This document shows, in pieces, positions 15,563-24,564 of a DNA stretch of 64,000 nt. Below the pieces are notes generated by a model. It ran no database searches, was not told the DNA's origin, and worked only from the letters and a program-made list of their open reading frames with translations. Position 1 is the first letter of the stretch. Each line of letters begins with the position of its first letter. Source of the DNA: a virus; the IMG/VR virus record IMGVR_UViG_3300048687_000113, positions 1 through 64,000 of that record; one strand, 5' to 3'. The position numbers and the translations under genes are program-made.

Positions 15563-17058
15563 TCATGTACTTCGCGGGCGCGGAAATCCCCTCCCACCGC
15601 AACCTGCTCGCGGCCGAAGACGTCCCGCACGTCGGCATGAGCTACATGGGGCTCCGCCGCCGCGTGAAGTTCAGCAAGCCGTGGGCCATCGCCGAGCACT
15701 ACACCCCCCAGCAGTCAGTGTTCCTGGACAGTGGCTGCCACACACTCAACCGGCCCGGCGTCGAAGTCACCACCGGAGAAATCCAGGACATCGCCACCCA
15801 CTACGACGAATTCGTGGAGCAGAACCTGGACCGCGTCCAGGCGTACGTCGAATTCGACGCCCTGCCCATGGGCCGCGACTGGATTGAATCCCGCCGCCAG
15901 CACCTCGACCCCGAAAAAGCCATCGTCGTCTGGCACGAGGAATGGGGCCTCGACGTCCTCAAGCAGATGGCCGACCAGTGGCCCTACATCGCGGTGGGAC
16001 AGGGCACCTGCGGCGACCGCGACATCATCCCCACCCTGCGCTCCATCAGCCGCACTATCCGCCTGCACGGCATGGGCTTCAGCTCCCCGCCGCTCATGCT
16101 CTCCGCCGACTGGTACTCCGTCTCCTCCACCACCTGGCTCAGCGCCGCCCAGCACGGCGAGACCTTCATCTGGGCCGGCAACGAGATGAAGCGCTACCCC
16201 GCCCGCTACAAGGCTCAGGCCCGCAAACGCCACCGCACCCTCATCACCGGCAACGGTTTCGATATCGACCGCATCGAAGCCGACGACGCCACCGAGAACC
16301 TGCGCCTCTCCTTGTGGTCGTGGCGCCGCCAGATCGACCACATTTCCCAGCGCCAGGGCAACGGAGTAACTGACACCACCCCACCCCCCACACCCGGAAG
16401 CAGGGAAAGCAGTGCCCCCACAGTTACGGCGACCTCTCCAGGAGAGCAGCACGAGGGGGTAACTGAACCGCCTGCCACACGAGTGAAGAAACTCCTCCCC
16501 GGCATCGAAACCGAGGAGTTCACCCACCGCTACACCGACCCCGACAGCGGGGAACGCCAGACCCGAACCGAGCACCGCATCAACGCCGTCGACCCCGGCG
16601 TCCGCGTCTGCGACGGCTGCTTCCTGGCCCAAAAATGTCCCGAGTACCAGCCCGGGGAATCCTGCGCGTACGAAATGCCTGTGCGCGTGCGCACCAAGGA
16701 GCAATACATCGCGCTGCTCGACTCGATGATCAGCATGCAGGCCATGCGCGTTTTCTCGATGCGCATGTCAGAGGAGGTAGAAGGCGGGTACGCCGACCCG
16801 AATCTCTCTTCCGAGATGGACCGCCTCGCCAAGTACGTGAAGTTGAAAAGCGACATCGAAGAGGCCGGCTTCAGCTTCTCGATGAAGATGCAGACGAAGG
16901 ACAACGCAGAAGTCGGGCTCATCTCCCGCCTCTTCGGCCCCAAGTCGGATGGGCCCCCCGCGCTGTCCGACGCCGGGACAGTGTCATCCGAATCCGCCCT
17001 GGCCCAGATGGGCATCGTGGACGCGGAAGTCGTCGAGGAGCCCGAGCGAAGGGAGTAA
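15559..17058 (+). CDS. TGT/DpdA-like TIM-barrel protein fused to a Cys-rich C-terminal domain
   Basis: 499 aa. Residues 1-270 look like a barrel: MIMYFAGAEIPSHR, VFLDSGCHTL (D57), VEFDALPMG (D100), then IAVGQGT and LHGMGF. This resembles the queuine tRNA-ribosyltransferase-like proteins annotated in many actinophages, which are related to DpdA, the enzyme that swaps guanine for 7-deazaguanines in DNA. A Pro/Thr-rich linker (about 275-320) leads to a C-terminal domain with CDGCFLAQKCPEY...CAYE and a helical end. No other Dpd or queuosine genes are in the window. Base-exchange activity is inference. Confidence 0.65.
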   Translation: MIMYFAGAEIPSHRNLLAAEDVPHVGMSYMGLRRRVKFSKPWAIAEHYTPQQSVFLDSGCHTLNRPGVEVTTGEIQDIATHYDEFVEQNLDRVQAYVEFDALPMGRDWIESRRQHLDPEKAIVVWHEEWGLDVLKQMADQWPYIAVGQGTCGDRDIIPTLRSISRTIRLHGMGFSSPPLMLSADWYSVSSTTWLSAAQHGETFIWAGNEMKRYPARYKAQARKRHRTLITGNGFDIDRIEADDATENLRLSLWSWRRQIDHISQRQGNGVTDTTPPPTPGSRESSAPTVTATSPGEQHEGVTEPPATRVKKLLPGIETEEFTHRYTDPDSGERQTRTEHRINAVDPGVRVCDGCFLAQKCPEYQPGESCAYEMPVRVRTKEQYIALLDSMISMQAMRVFSMRMSEEVEGGYADPNLSSEMDRLAKYVKLKSDIEEAGFSFSMKMQTKDNAEVGLISRLFGPKSDGPPALSDAGTVSSESALAQMGIVDAEVVEEPERRE

Positions 17059-17095
17059 CCCCCTCCCCGAGCCCCACGACTGGAAACGCGTTCGT

Positions 17096-17392
17096 CTATG
17101 AAGTGGCGTGCACCCGGACGATCATCTGGGTAGTGAACTCGCACTCCACGCCCTCGCTGTCCACCGCGAGGAAATTCCCGACATCATCCGGCTCACTTGT
17201 CGCCACACATTCACGCTCTGCGATCGTGTCGAAGAGCCCGCCGACCGGAGCCACCAACCGCTCGCCCCTGCCAGCCCGGGATCTCCGCGCGTGCTCTTGC
17301 GCACAGGGCACGCACAGAGGGCCGCCGTCAGCCAGCCCGTCAGGACACCACAGACATGGCGGGTCCTTCAGGTGTAGCCGCTGCCCGCTCAC
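17096..17392 (-). CDS. Small zinc-ribbon protein, last gene of the minus array
   Basis: 98 aa from GTG 17392, which overlaps the upstream stop in GTGA. Two knuckles, CLWC and CVPC, in the first 35 residues are followed by a beta-rich part. A plus-strand frame over the same bases is weaker. It ends the minus-strand array, convergent with the TGT-like gene. Confidence 0.6.
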   Translation of the reverse strand: MSGQRLHLKDPPCLWCPDGLADGGPLCVPCAQEHARRSRAGRGERLVAPVGGLFDTIAERECVATSEPDDVGNFLAVDSEGVECEFTTQMIVRVHATS

Positions 17393-17634
17393 AGAAGCAC
17401 CTGGTCGACCGGCTTCAGGCCGACCAGATCCTGAATCTCCTGCTCCACCGGCTCACCGAGCTGAACCATCCCTTCGATCAGCTTGGAGAACGCCTCCTGG
17501 TCGACGTCGTGCAGCTCCCGCAGCGAGGCCGGCATCTCGCCCTCGCACACCTCCTCCAGCCTCACCCACGCCTCCGCGAGCTGCTTCTCGACCTCCTCCC
17601 TCGGCCGCACGGTGACCATCCGCTGCTCGCTCAT
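17389..17634 (-). CDS. Small acidic helical protein
   Basis: 81 aa, Glu-rich, two predicted helices (EEVEKQLAEAWVRLEEV and QEAFSKLIEGMVQL). Its ATG overlaps the upstream stop, and its own stop overlaps the next start, so three genes are coupled. No motif. Confidence 0.68.
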   Translation of the reverse strand: MSEQRMVTVRPREEVEKQLAEAWVRLEEVCEGEMPASLRELHDVDQEAFSKLIEGMVQLGEPVEQEIQDLVGLKPVDQVLL

Positions 17635-18335
17635 CCCTGCTCTCCATTCGTCCCGAGCCCGTTGCGCAGGATCTCCTCCAGCACGCCGAACCGCTCGAAA
17701 TCGACCTCCACGGTGACGCGCCCAATGACCCCCGCTCTCGGGTGCTCCTTGGCGTAGAAGCGGACGCCGGCCGCCACCCGATCCGGCACGTCCACCCGCT
17801 CGTGAAACCGCGTCAGCAGCTCGGCCAGCGCCGGGTAGTGCTTCGAGAACACAGCACGCTCCGCAGCCTCCTCGGCCGCGTACCTGGCCTGCCGTTCCTC
17901 TTCCTTCTTCTGCTGCTGGGCCGCCTTCGCGGCCTGCCGCGCCAACGCGTCGTCCTTGATCTTCTGGAGACGCTCCGGCGACACCACAAACTTGATCTTG
18001 CTCATGGCCGGGCCAACCTCGCGGTGCTCCGTGACACGGAACGTGCCGCGCTTCACCTCGCCCGCCACCCACACATCCGGCGGGTCCGTCACCTCGGCCG
18101 GCCACTCCAACAGCAGCCGCCGGCCCGCATGGGAAACCTCCAGCAGCGCCCCCGACTTGATTACCGCCCGGAGGTACTTCAGCGCGGCCGACTCGGAGAT
18201 GCCCAGCACCCGCGTCAATGCCCGGCTCTGTGCACCGATCGACAGCAGCACATTGTCGCCTGCCGCCTCCCCGCCCCGCACCGCAGCAATCACATCGGCA
18301 TGCCAGCCGGGCACGTTCTCTTGAACCATGGGCAT
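17631..18335 (-). CDS. Winged-helix DNA-binding protein with coiled coil
   Basis: 234 aa from ATG 18335, preceded by AGGGTGGTAG on the minus strand. Residues about 15-95 look like a winged helix-turn-helix (ALTRVLGISESAALKYLRAVIKSGAL then a wing). A charged coiled coil (about 110-160, ending KKEEERQARYAAEEAAERAV) and a beta-rich C-terminus follow. It could be a local regulator or a partition-type adaptor. Function unproven. Confidence 0.68.
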   Translation of the reverse strand: MPMVQENVPGWHADVIAAVRGGEAAGDNVLLSIGAQSRALTRVLGISESAALKYLRAVIKSGALLEVSHAGRRLLLEWPAEVTDPPDVWVAGEVKRGTFRVTEHREVGPAMSKIKFVVSPERLQKIKDDALARQAAKAAQQQKKEEERQARYAAEEAAERAVFSKHYPALAELLTRFHERVDVPDRVAAGVRFYAKEHPRAGVIGRVTVEVDFERFGVLEEILRNGLGTNGEQG

Positions 18336-18370
18336 CTGTCTACCACCCTGACTGGCCTCCTCGGGAGTTT

Positions 18371-18529
18371 TCACCGCCTCCGCCTCCTTCCCCGCGCGGG
18401 CTTCTCCCGCGACATCCACCATGCCGATAGGGCCAGCGAACAAACCGCCAGCACGACCGCCGTGAGCGCCGTCGAGAGCCTGCTCTGAAACAGGAATTCC
18501 AGGACTGCCAAAGCCCCTCCTCCAGACAT
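18371..18529 (-). CDS. Single-span membrane peptide
   Basis: 52 aa, with a hydrophobic helix at about 18-38 and a strongly basic tail (REKPARGRRRRR). No strong ribosome site precedes the ATG, so the call is tentative. It lies between two minus genes. Confidence 0.42.
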   Translation of the reverse strand: MSGGGALAVLEFLFQSRLSTALTAVVLAVCSLALSAWWMSREKPARGRRRRR

Positions 18530-18573
18530 GACGAAGCCCCCGCTCCGGCTGAAGCAGGGGCGAATCTCGTGAA

Positions 18574-18939
18574 CTAGTCCCTGGGGCACCCCTCGTGCGG
18601 CTCCAGGCACGCGTGAACCCCGAGATGCGTGATCCCACCCGGCTGACGCGCGCCCAGCGCGATCGCGGCGGCCAGCGCCGACAACACACCCGTGGGCTTC
18701 TGCCCCTCCTTCTGATGCTCGAAGACGTCAGCCTTGTGCGCGATCAAGTCCTCCGACTCCTCGGCCACCTGCCTCAGCCGCTCCTCGGACTCGCCGGCCA
18801 GATCTGCGCTCCAGAAGGGCACGAGCCCCAGCAGGCCCCAGCGCACGTTGTCCCAGAAGTCGTCGTTGTCGACCACAGGGTCAGGCACGCACGTCACGTA
18901 CACGCGCGCTGCCGCCGCTTTCGTCAATTCCTTGGCCAC
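18574..18939 (-). CDS. Unknown small protein
   Basis: 121 aa from GTG 18939, chosen for the AAGGAGG seven bases upstream. N-terminal Lys/Ala helix, then a Trp-containing acidic part and a helical SALAAAIALG stretch. It follows a strong terminator, so it probably has its own promoter. No family recognised. Confidence 0.65.
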   Translation of the reverse strand: MAKELTKAAAARVYVTCVPDPVVDNDDFWDNVRWGLLGLVPFWSADLAGESEERLRQVAEESEDLIAHKADVFEHQKEGQKPTGVLSALAAAIALGARQPGGITHLGVHACLEPHEGCPRD

Positions 18940-18972
18940 AGGCCCCTCCTTATTGATTCCGGGCATGCAAAA

Positions 18973-18998
18973 AGCCCCGGCCTCAAGAGACCGGGGCT
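18973..18998 (-). terminator. Rho-independent terminator
   Basis: AGCCCCGG / CCGGGGCT stem extended by CTC/GAG across a mismatch. Read on the minus strand it is followed by TTTTTGC. It ends the transcript of the gene at 19019-19651. Confidence 0.8.
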
Positions 18999-19018
18999 CG
19001 AATAAGTGGGGGTGAGGG

Positions 19019-19651
19019 CTACTCCCAGACGATGTGCGTCGGCGACTCGGGTGCGCTCCCGCCCTTGCATAGATACGTGCCGTACGTGTCCTTCACGCAC
19101 CGGCCTGACTCGTCGAACACCAAGCCATCACCGCACTGCCGGCACATCCCCGCCGATCCACCCGGCACACCGGGCGCCACCAGCGGGACGGGGAACATGC
19201 CAGCCATGTCCGCCTCATCCAACGGACGCCAGCCGTTGGAATAGAGACTGGCGGTCATCACGAGCAGGCGGGCGTCGTCGTACTCATCGGCTTCGATGCG
19301 AACCCCGCCAGCGTCGACCTCGACGACCGTGAAGCCCTCCGAGTAGCCGGCCTCGCCCAGCTCCCGAACACAGCGGCGCTCCAACTCCGTGCCGGCAGCC
19401 GTCAACGCCTCCGGCTGCTCGGCACCGACCACGTCTCGGCCGGCCCGAGTGATGAACGAATCGAGAGGGCCGTGCCGGTGCCCAGGCCCGATCCGGTGCC
19501 CGCAAGAGTCACGCCCGACCGCCAGGCCGGCGTCTCGCAGTGAGAGGGTCGTGGCCACCGGCGTCCCGCTCGGAAACCGGCCCAGCCGATCCGCCGCAGC
19601 GGCTTGCAAGGCCCGCAACTGCGCGGGCGAGACCTTCCGCGTTTTAGCCAC
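19019..19651 (-). CDS. Unknown protein with C-terminal zinc ribbon
   Basis: 210 aa from GTG 19651. The C-terminal 45 residues contain CRQCGDGLVF then a later Cys pair with CVKDTYGTYLC, a zinc-ribbon-like shape. The N-terminal half is Arg/Ala-rich and helical. Overlaps the upstream gene by eight bases. Function unknown. Confidence 0.7.
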   Translation of the reverse strand: MAKTRKVSPAQLRALQAAAADRLGRFPSGTPVATTLSLRDAGLAVGRDSCGHRIGPGHRHGPLDSFITRAGRDVVGAEQPEALTAAGTELERRCVRELGEAGYSEGFTVVEVDAGGVRIEADEYDDARLLVMTASLYSNGWRPLDEADMAGMFPVPLVAPGVPGGSAGMCRQCGDGLVFDESGRCVKDTYGTYLCKGGSAPESPTHIVWE

Positions 19652-19940
19652 GGCCTCCGGCCCCCTTCAGTGTCTCCAGGTACCGGTCAGCCATCTCGTA
19701 CGGCATCTCACCCGAGATAAGCCACATCGACTCCGGATCATGGTCCTGGACGTACGCCGCCGCCTCCGCCGGGTTCGGCCGGCTCGGCACCGACCACACC
19801 GCGAAGATGTCACCCGTCCAGGACCCAATCCGGTTCACCGCGTCCTCGACCTTCACGGCCACCTTTATCTCGTCGGTGACCACCAGCTCGTCCCCGCCGG
19901 ACTTCTGCGCCACCTTTGCCACGATGTGGTGGATGGTCAT
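19644..19940 (-). CDS. Unknown small protein
   Basis: 98 aa. Alternating strands in the first half (HHIVAKVAQK, LVVTDEIKVAVKV) and an acidic helical second half. Possibly an alpha/beta fold. Coupled to the 19.0-kb gene. Confidence 0.65.
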   Translation of the reverse strand: MTIHHIVAKVAQKSGGDELVVTDEIKVAVKVEDAVNRIGSWTGDIFAVWSVPSRPNPAEAAAYVQDHDPESMWLISGEMPYEMADRYLETLKGAGGRG

Positions 19941-20032
19941 GCTGTCCTCCCCTTCCTATCGCCAGCGTGTGCCGACTGCTCGGTCCCACATGCCTCCACC
20001 CCTCTGACTGAAGGCATGGAGTACTTCCAAAA

Positions 20033-20059
20033 GCCCCCGCTCCCGAAGGAATGAGGGGC
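20033..20059 (-). terminator. Probable terminator
   Basis: GCCCC / GGGGC with an inner TCC / GGA stem and a CGAA loop. On the minus strand it is followed by TTTT. It lies 18 bp past the stop of the gene at 20077. Confidence 0.5.
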
Positions 20060-20076
20060 CCGCCTCGACGGTTTAC

Positions 20077-20934
20077 TTACTCGCCGTGCTTCCAGCGACG
20101 GTCGAGGAGGTCTGCTTCCTCGTTCAGGACAGTCACCCGCGCGTTTCGGTTGAACTCATTCAGGTCGGTGCTCCGTCCAACTTCAGCAGCCCGTCGGCGG
20201 AGGTACTGCGCAATGAACTCGTCCCAGTCGGACTCCTCCTGAGCGGTCGCCGCCTCCCGCAGAGTGCGCTCCGCGTCAGCAGCCTCCCTCTCAAGCTGCA
20301 CACTCAGCGCGTCCGTGTCGGACTCGCAGTCGTTCTCGATCAGCTCGGCAACCCGGTCAGCCGCGTACCGCTTGTTGCCGATCTCTCGCGACGCCAGGCA
20401 CTCGCCGCCCGGCGGGTCGAGGGCCTCCTCCCCGAGCGGCAACAAGTCCTCCAGCCACCGCTTGGCCTGCCGAGTACCGCTGCGCTGAAGAATGGAACGC
20501 AGCGCCCGCACATCCTCCAGCCCCGCGTACAGGGTGAAATGCCCCTGGGCCGCGAAGTGGACCCTCATACCGTTGTCCCACTCGGTCAGCAGCGGAAGGA
20601 TCTGCGCCATCAGCTTCTCTGTCGGATTGGTGGTGCCCTGCGGGAGATAGTGCAGCTCGGTGTCCGTCTCCATCAGCGCGTCGAAGAACTCCCCAACCAG
20701 TACCGAACTGTGCGGCAGCACCTCCCGGCCGCGCAGCAGCACTTCGTGCACCAGCCCCGCCGAGATCTCAGCGACAAGAGCCTTGAAATCCGCCCGGCCC
20801 TCCCCCGTGTCCACGAACCACCGGTCGGGCTCGCGGCCGTCGCAGCACGAGATGATCGTCTCCTTCTCGCTGGCCACTTCCTGCGAGAAGACCGCCCCCA
20901 GGTACGCCGCCGTATAGCGCTTACTCACCCTCAT
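20077..20934 (-). CDS. Unknown protein, largely helical
   Basis: 285 aa. A mixed N-terminal domain with a Cys pair (IISCCDGRE) precedes long acidic helices (about 190-260) containing EREAADAERTLREAATAQEE, likely a coiled coil. Overlaps the upstream stop by 14 bp. No recognised family. Confidence 0.68.
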   Translation of the reverse strand: MRVSKRYTAAYLGAVFSQEVASEKETIISCCDGREPDRWFVDTGEGRADFKALVAEISAGLVHEVLLRGREVLPHSSVLVGEFFDALMETDTELHYLPQGTTNPTEKLMAQILPLLTEWDNGMRVHFAAQGHFTLYAGLEDVRALRSILQRSGTRQAKRWLEDLLPLGEEALDPPGGECLASREIGNKRYAADRVAELIENDCESDTDALSVQLEREAADAERTLREAATAQEESDWDEFIAQYLRRRAAEVGRSTDLNEFNRNARVTVLNEEADLLDRRWKHGE

Positions 20935-21388
20935 ACACCTCGTAATCGTGTTTTTCCTCGGTGCCGGCGAACGTCAGAAGCGTCAACGGCCTACCCCAGT
21001 GCTCCGCCAGCTCTGCCCGGAACCCCGGCCTGTACGCTGTCGCGGCCACAACCAGGTGGTCACCCTCCGGGCCCACCAGTTCCATGAACGGGCTGCCGTC
21101 CCCCGGCCCCAGTTCCTGCGGCATGACCACGAACGCCCAACGCGGTCGCGCCGTGACGTAGATGCGGTGCGCGTAGTTACCCACGCCCTCCTCGATCGTC
21201 TCGCGCTTCCCCAGACGGCGATGGACGTTTGCCAGCAGGCCCGCCCTCACCGCCATCAGCGGCGCTTCCCCCTCCATGAACCGGCTCGCGACATTCACGA
21301 AGGCGCCCATCGCGGCTTCATCACCCTGAAGGCTCCGCACGGCCTCTACTGACACCGGCACAAAGCCCGTGTACGGCTCACTCGCCAC
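20921..21388 (-). CDS. Unknown protein
   Basis: 155 aa from GTG 21388, with AGGAG seven bases upstream. Beta-strand-rich C-terminal half (WAFVVMPQELG, HLVVAATAYR, PLTLLTFAG). Overlaps both neighbours. No motif recognised. Confidence 0.67.
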   Translation of the reverse strand: MASEPYTGFVPVSVEAVRSLQGDEAAMGAFVNVASRFMEGEAPLMAVRAGLLANVHRRLGKRETIEEGVGNYAHRIYVTARPRWAFVVMPQELGPGDGSPFMELVGPEGDHLVVAATAYRPGFRAELAEHWGRPLTLLTFAGTEEKHDYEVYEGE

Positions 21389-22208
21389 TTCCCTGCTCCT
21401 CTTCTTCCTTTGAAGCGCTGGGGGCGTGGTACATCTGCGCCAGCTCATCGCCCGATGCGGCTGCCGCCTCCCGCTCCAGACGCTTTTTGACCTCGTCCAT
21501 CTCATCTGACCGACGCCAACTCGCGGTCTTGAAGTCGGTCAGAATCCACCACTCGGTGCCTTTGTCCTCATCCGGGCTGGGCGCTGACGCCAGCTCGAAC
21601 GCGTGCCCGTTGCCCTTCAAGAACGCGGTCGCAAGCATGACGTCCGCGTAGGTGACGCCTTCGCCGTCCAGCACGTACGCCATCTTCCAGTGGGAGTCGA
21701 CGTCGGCCATCGGACCGGGCTTGTCGGGGTCGTACGTCTCCAGCACGTTCTTGAAGTGCTCGAAGTCGAAACCGAACGACGTGCCCACCAGAAAGTTGAA
21801 GTCCCGCTCTGTGATCGTCATCGGAACGGTCACCGGCGGTGCCGGCTCCGGCATCGGAACAGCCGCCACCTCCGGTCGCACCGGCGCGGGTTCGCTCAGC
21901 GTGATCAGCGCCTTGCCCGCCAACGCCTCGTCCAGCGCCTCGGCGAACCCCTCCTCGAACTCCGGCGCGGACACGATCCAGTGCACCTGATCCGTCAGCC
22001 CGAACTCCGATGCCATACGCGGCACATCCGCGACCGTCATGGGGTGCCCGTAGTAGAACGCGACCACCACAGTCTTGTCGGGCGCCGCGTAAAGAAGCAC
22101 CTTCGCATGCGCATGATCCCGCCAGTGCAGGTCCAACTCGTCGTCAAGCAGCAGCTCCTCGAAGTCCGCGCGTGCCCCCCGCACAAAGTGCACCCTGGGC
22201 GTGATCAT
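21378..22208 (-). CDS. Unknown two-domain protein
   Basis: 276 aa from ATG 22208, preceded by AAGGAGGG. An N-terminal alpha/beta part (about 1-95) with KVLLYAAPDKTVVVAFYYG is joined by a Pro-rich linker (about 110-130) to a second helical domain ending in a run of Glu. First gene of a unit after a terminator. Function unknown. Confidence 0.7.
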   Translation of the reverse strand: MITPRVHFVRGARADFEELLLDDELDLHWRDHAHAKVLLYAAPDKTVVVAFYYGHPMTVADVPRMASEFGLTDQVHWIVSAPEFEEGFAEALDEALAGKALITLSEPAPVRPEVAAVPMPEPAPPVTVPMTITERDFNFLVGTSFGFDFEHFKNVLETYDPDKPGPMADVDSHWKMAYVLDGEGVTYADVMLATAFLKGNGHAFELASAPSPDEDKGTEWWILTDFKTASWRRSDEMDEVKKRLEREAAAASGDELAQMYHAPSASKEEEEQGSGE

Positions 22209-22264
22209 GAAAATCCCTCCTTGCCGCATGCGCTTCGCAAAGGCTAGGCGCCACCACTGACAAA

Positions 22265-22295
22265 GGCCCCCATCTCCCGCAGGAGACAGAGGCCC
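22265..22295 (-). terminator. Terminator
   Basis: TCTCC / GGAGA with a 4-nt loop inside a GGCC / GGCC outer stem, followed on the minus strand by TTTGT. It separates the 22312-22629 gene from the 22208 start. Confidence 0.65.
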
Positions 22296-22311
22296 ATTCA
22301 CCACGGCCGGC

Positions 22312-22629
22312 CTATCCGAACCGCGAGTCTTTGTCCTGCGCAACGTCGGCGCAGCCCTGCACCCAGTCGGCGCGCACGATCTCCTCGCCGCCGTACATCC
22401 GGGAGAGCTTGCCGTACAGGCCGTCGCACTCCGCTTCGATCTCGTCGCGGCTGCCGTGCAGGTAGATCGCCGCCCCGCCGAAGGCGTCCCTGTAGCCGAG
22501 CGTGTAGCTGCGCTTGTCGAGGCCGCCCGTGTCCGGCCCGCCGTGCGATGCGGCGAAGGCGATGCCTATGCCGGCGAGCACCACGCCCACGACGACACCG
22601 ATAACGATCTGCCGTAACTGCGCACTCAT
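22312..22629 (-). CDS. Membrane-anchored small protein
   Basis: 105 aa from ATG 22629, with GGAGGGG upstream. A single hydrophobic helix at 8-27 (IVIGVVVGVVLAGIGIAF) anchors an external polar domain with two Cys (AECDGLYG, VQGCADV). Typical of superinfection-type or envelope phage proteins, but without proof. Confidence 0.7.
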   Translation of the reverse strand: MSAQLRQIVIGVVVGVVLAGIGIAFAASHGGPDTGGLDKRSYTLGYRDAFGGAAIYLHGSRDEIEAECDGLYGKLSRMYGGEEIVRADWVQGCADVAQDKDSRFG

Positions 22630-22695
22630 TTCCCCTCCCATATAGGCATTTTCAGAAATAAATACGACAACCCATTTGGCCGCTGGCGTCAAAAA

Positions 22696-22750
22696 ATGCG
22701 CCCGGTGAAAGTCGATGGCATGCTCAGCCACCACCACTCACCGGGCGCAT
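22696..22750 (-). terminator. 13-bp stem terminator of the serine recombinase
   Basis: Perfect ATGCGCCCGGTGA / TCACCGGGCGCAT stem with a 29-nt loop. Read on the minus strand it is followed by six T. It lies 83 bp past the recombinase stop and is a strong intrinsic terminator, although the large loop is unusual. Confidence 0.75.
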
Positions 22751-22832
22751 CTACCCCACCAACCGAGGACGAATGCTGGGTCGCCTTCTGGGACATCATC
22801 GGCCGCATCGCACACCGTGTCTGGCTGGAGGA

Positions 22833-24554
22833 TCACCCCGCCAGCGACACCTCCGCCGAAGCCTCCGGACGCTTGCGCCGCCGATCAAAGTAACGCTCCG
22901 ACGCCGGGGCCCACTTCGGCACGACCCTGGCTACGCGTCCTGAGCCCACGCCACCCGGCCCGTCTTCGACACGAATATGGTCGACCACCTTCTTTGCCGC
23001 CATCTGCCGCTCCTCCACCGTGGCACGCTGCCACACAGCAGAGAGCCCCTGGAACTCCTCCGCCGGCGGCACCACGTGCGCGGAGACCTCGGCCTTTAGG
23101 CGCTTCACTTCGGCCTCAAGATCCGCGAGTTCGAAGTTCACCTTCTCCATGCGCACCTTGGCCTCTTCGATCGACGTCAAGCCTGCCTCGTACCCCTCGT
23201 TGATCCGGGCCTTCCGCTGCTTCAGCGCATTAATCAGCGCCTCGGTCTTCGGGATACTCGACTCTGCCTTCTTCACCTCGGCGGCACGCTCCATGCTCCC
23301 CTGTGCCAGGTGCTCGCCCTTCGCGCAGCCGAAGAGCCAGGCTTCGAAAGCCTTCCGGACCCGGTTCAGGTCCATGGAAGCCGTCTTTCCACTGGCGTGC
23401 TTCTCGCTCCGGTCGCACCGGAACAGCTTCAACACCGGGTACCGCGTGCCGTCGCTCTTCTTCGTGCCACCCCCGTTTACGACGGTCATGATCTCGAAGC
23501 AGACAGAACCGTCATGGCAGATCTGCCCGCACCGCGCCAATGACGAGAGGTCGTAAGACGGCTTGCGTGTACGCGTCTTGGGCGACGTCTGCTTCAGTCG
23601 CCGTTCTACGTACGCGTCCCACAGGTCCATCCCGATGAGCGCCTCGTGTGCGGCGTCCGCCCAGATGTCGTATTCCGCCGGGGAGGTGGACGAAGGTTTT
23701 CCGCCTTCGCTACGCGTCCTCAAGAGCCCTGCGGCGAACCCGGAATCCAGAACGGTCCTCCACTGGTTTTCACGCATGATGGCGCCACGGGCAGACCTCA
23801 GACCGTCACGGTAGGCGTCCTCCGCGATTCGCCAGAGGGTGGCACCTTCGGCCCACATTGTGTACGCCTTCACGTACCAGTCGGACCGGAAGACGCTGGG
23901 AGGCTCCTCGTAGGGGAAGTCCTTGTCCGGGATGAGGATTCCGCCGCACTTGTTGGCGCAGTAGTAGAACCTCTCCCCCGGCCTCTTCTCGCACCCGGGG
24001 CAGCGGACGTACCCAAATCGTGGAGTTCCGCTGTGCGGCAGCCCTTCGCGGAAGCGGCGGGCGTGGGCTGTCATCCAGCTCGCGCGGATGGTGTCGAGTT
24101 GGTATTCAGCGAGGCGCAGGAACTGGTCCCGCATGTACCGGCCGGCGGGTGTCGTTGCGTCAATGTCCTGTGTGGCGGAGAGGAGTTCGCCACCTGCACG
24201 GGTCAACTCGTTGATGTAGTGGAGCGATCCCACCAGCGTGCGGCCGAAACGGCTGTATTCCCAGACGACGACGGCGTCAGCTTCTTTGTTCTTTACGCGC
24301 TCGATGCATTCGGAGATGCGGCGCTTAGCGAAGTCCGCGCCGGAGAGGTCGAGATCCTGTACAGGCTCTCCGACTATTTCGATCCCCTTCATCGCGCAGT
24401 AGGCCCGGCAGATGAGGGCCTGTTCGTCGTGGCTTTTCATGTTCTCGCGGGCCGTGGATACCCGGACGTAGACGATCGCCCGTCGAACGACTCTGCCGTT
24501 CGCGAGCGTGAGCGCGGGGCCCTTGTGGGCGGGGACGAGTAGGTCACTGTTCAC
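22833..24554 (-). CDS. Large serine recombinase (integrase)
   Basis: 573 aa from GTG 24554, with TAGGAGC upstream. The catalytic domain shows YVRVSTARE (S33) and EYSRFGR. The recombinase domain carries RFGYVRCPGC and a zinc-ribbon segment with CANKCGG, and a long coiled coil spans about 430-500. Large serine integrases join attP and attB with a 2-bp crossover, and excision needs a separate directionality factor. No such factor was recognised nearby. GC and codon use match the neighbours. Confidence 0.95.
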   Translation of the reverse strand: MNSDLLVPAHKGPALTLANGRVVRRAIVYVRVSTARENMKSHDEQALICRAYCAMKGIEIVGEPVQDLDLSGADFAKRRISECIERVKNKEADAVVVWEYSRFGRTLVGSLHYINELTRAGGELLSATQDIDATTPAGRYMRDQFLRLAEYQLDTIRASWMTAHARRFREGLPHSGTPRFGYVRCPGCEKRPGERFYYCANKCGGILIPDKDFPYEEPPSVFRSDWYVKAYTMWAEGATLWRIAEDAYRDGLRSARGAIMRENQWRTVLDSGFAAGLLRTRSEGGKPSSTSPAEYDIWADAAHEALIGMDLWDAYVERRLKQTSPKTRTRKPSYDLSSLARCGQICHDGSVCFEIMTVVNGGGTKKSDGTRYPVLKLFRCDRSEKHASGKTASMDLNRVRKAFEAWLFGCAKGEHLAQGSMERAAEVKKAESSIPKTEALINALKQRKARINEGYEAGLTSIEEAKVRMEKVNFELADLEAEVKRLKAEVSAHVVPPAEEFQGLSAVWQRATVEERQMAAKKVVDHIRVEDGPGGVGSGRVARVVPKWAPASERYFDRRRKRPEASAEVSLAG

Positions 24555-24564
24555 CGGTGTGCTC

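Noticed and set aside
22696-22893. 65-aa plus ORF near the integrase 3' end
   Set aside because: It runs through the recombinase terminator palindrome and overlaps the recombinase; weak start context. A real small gene is not excluded.
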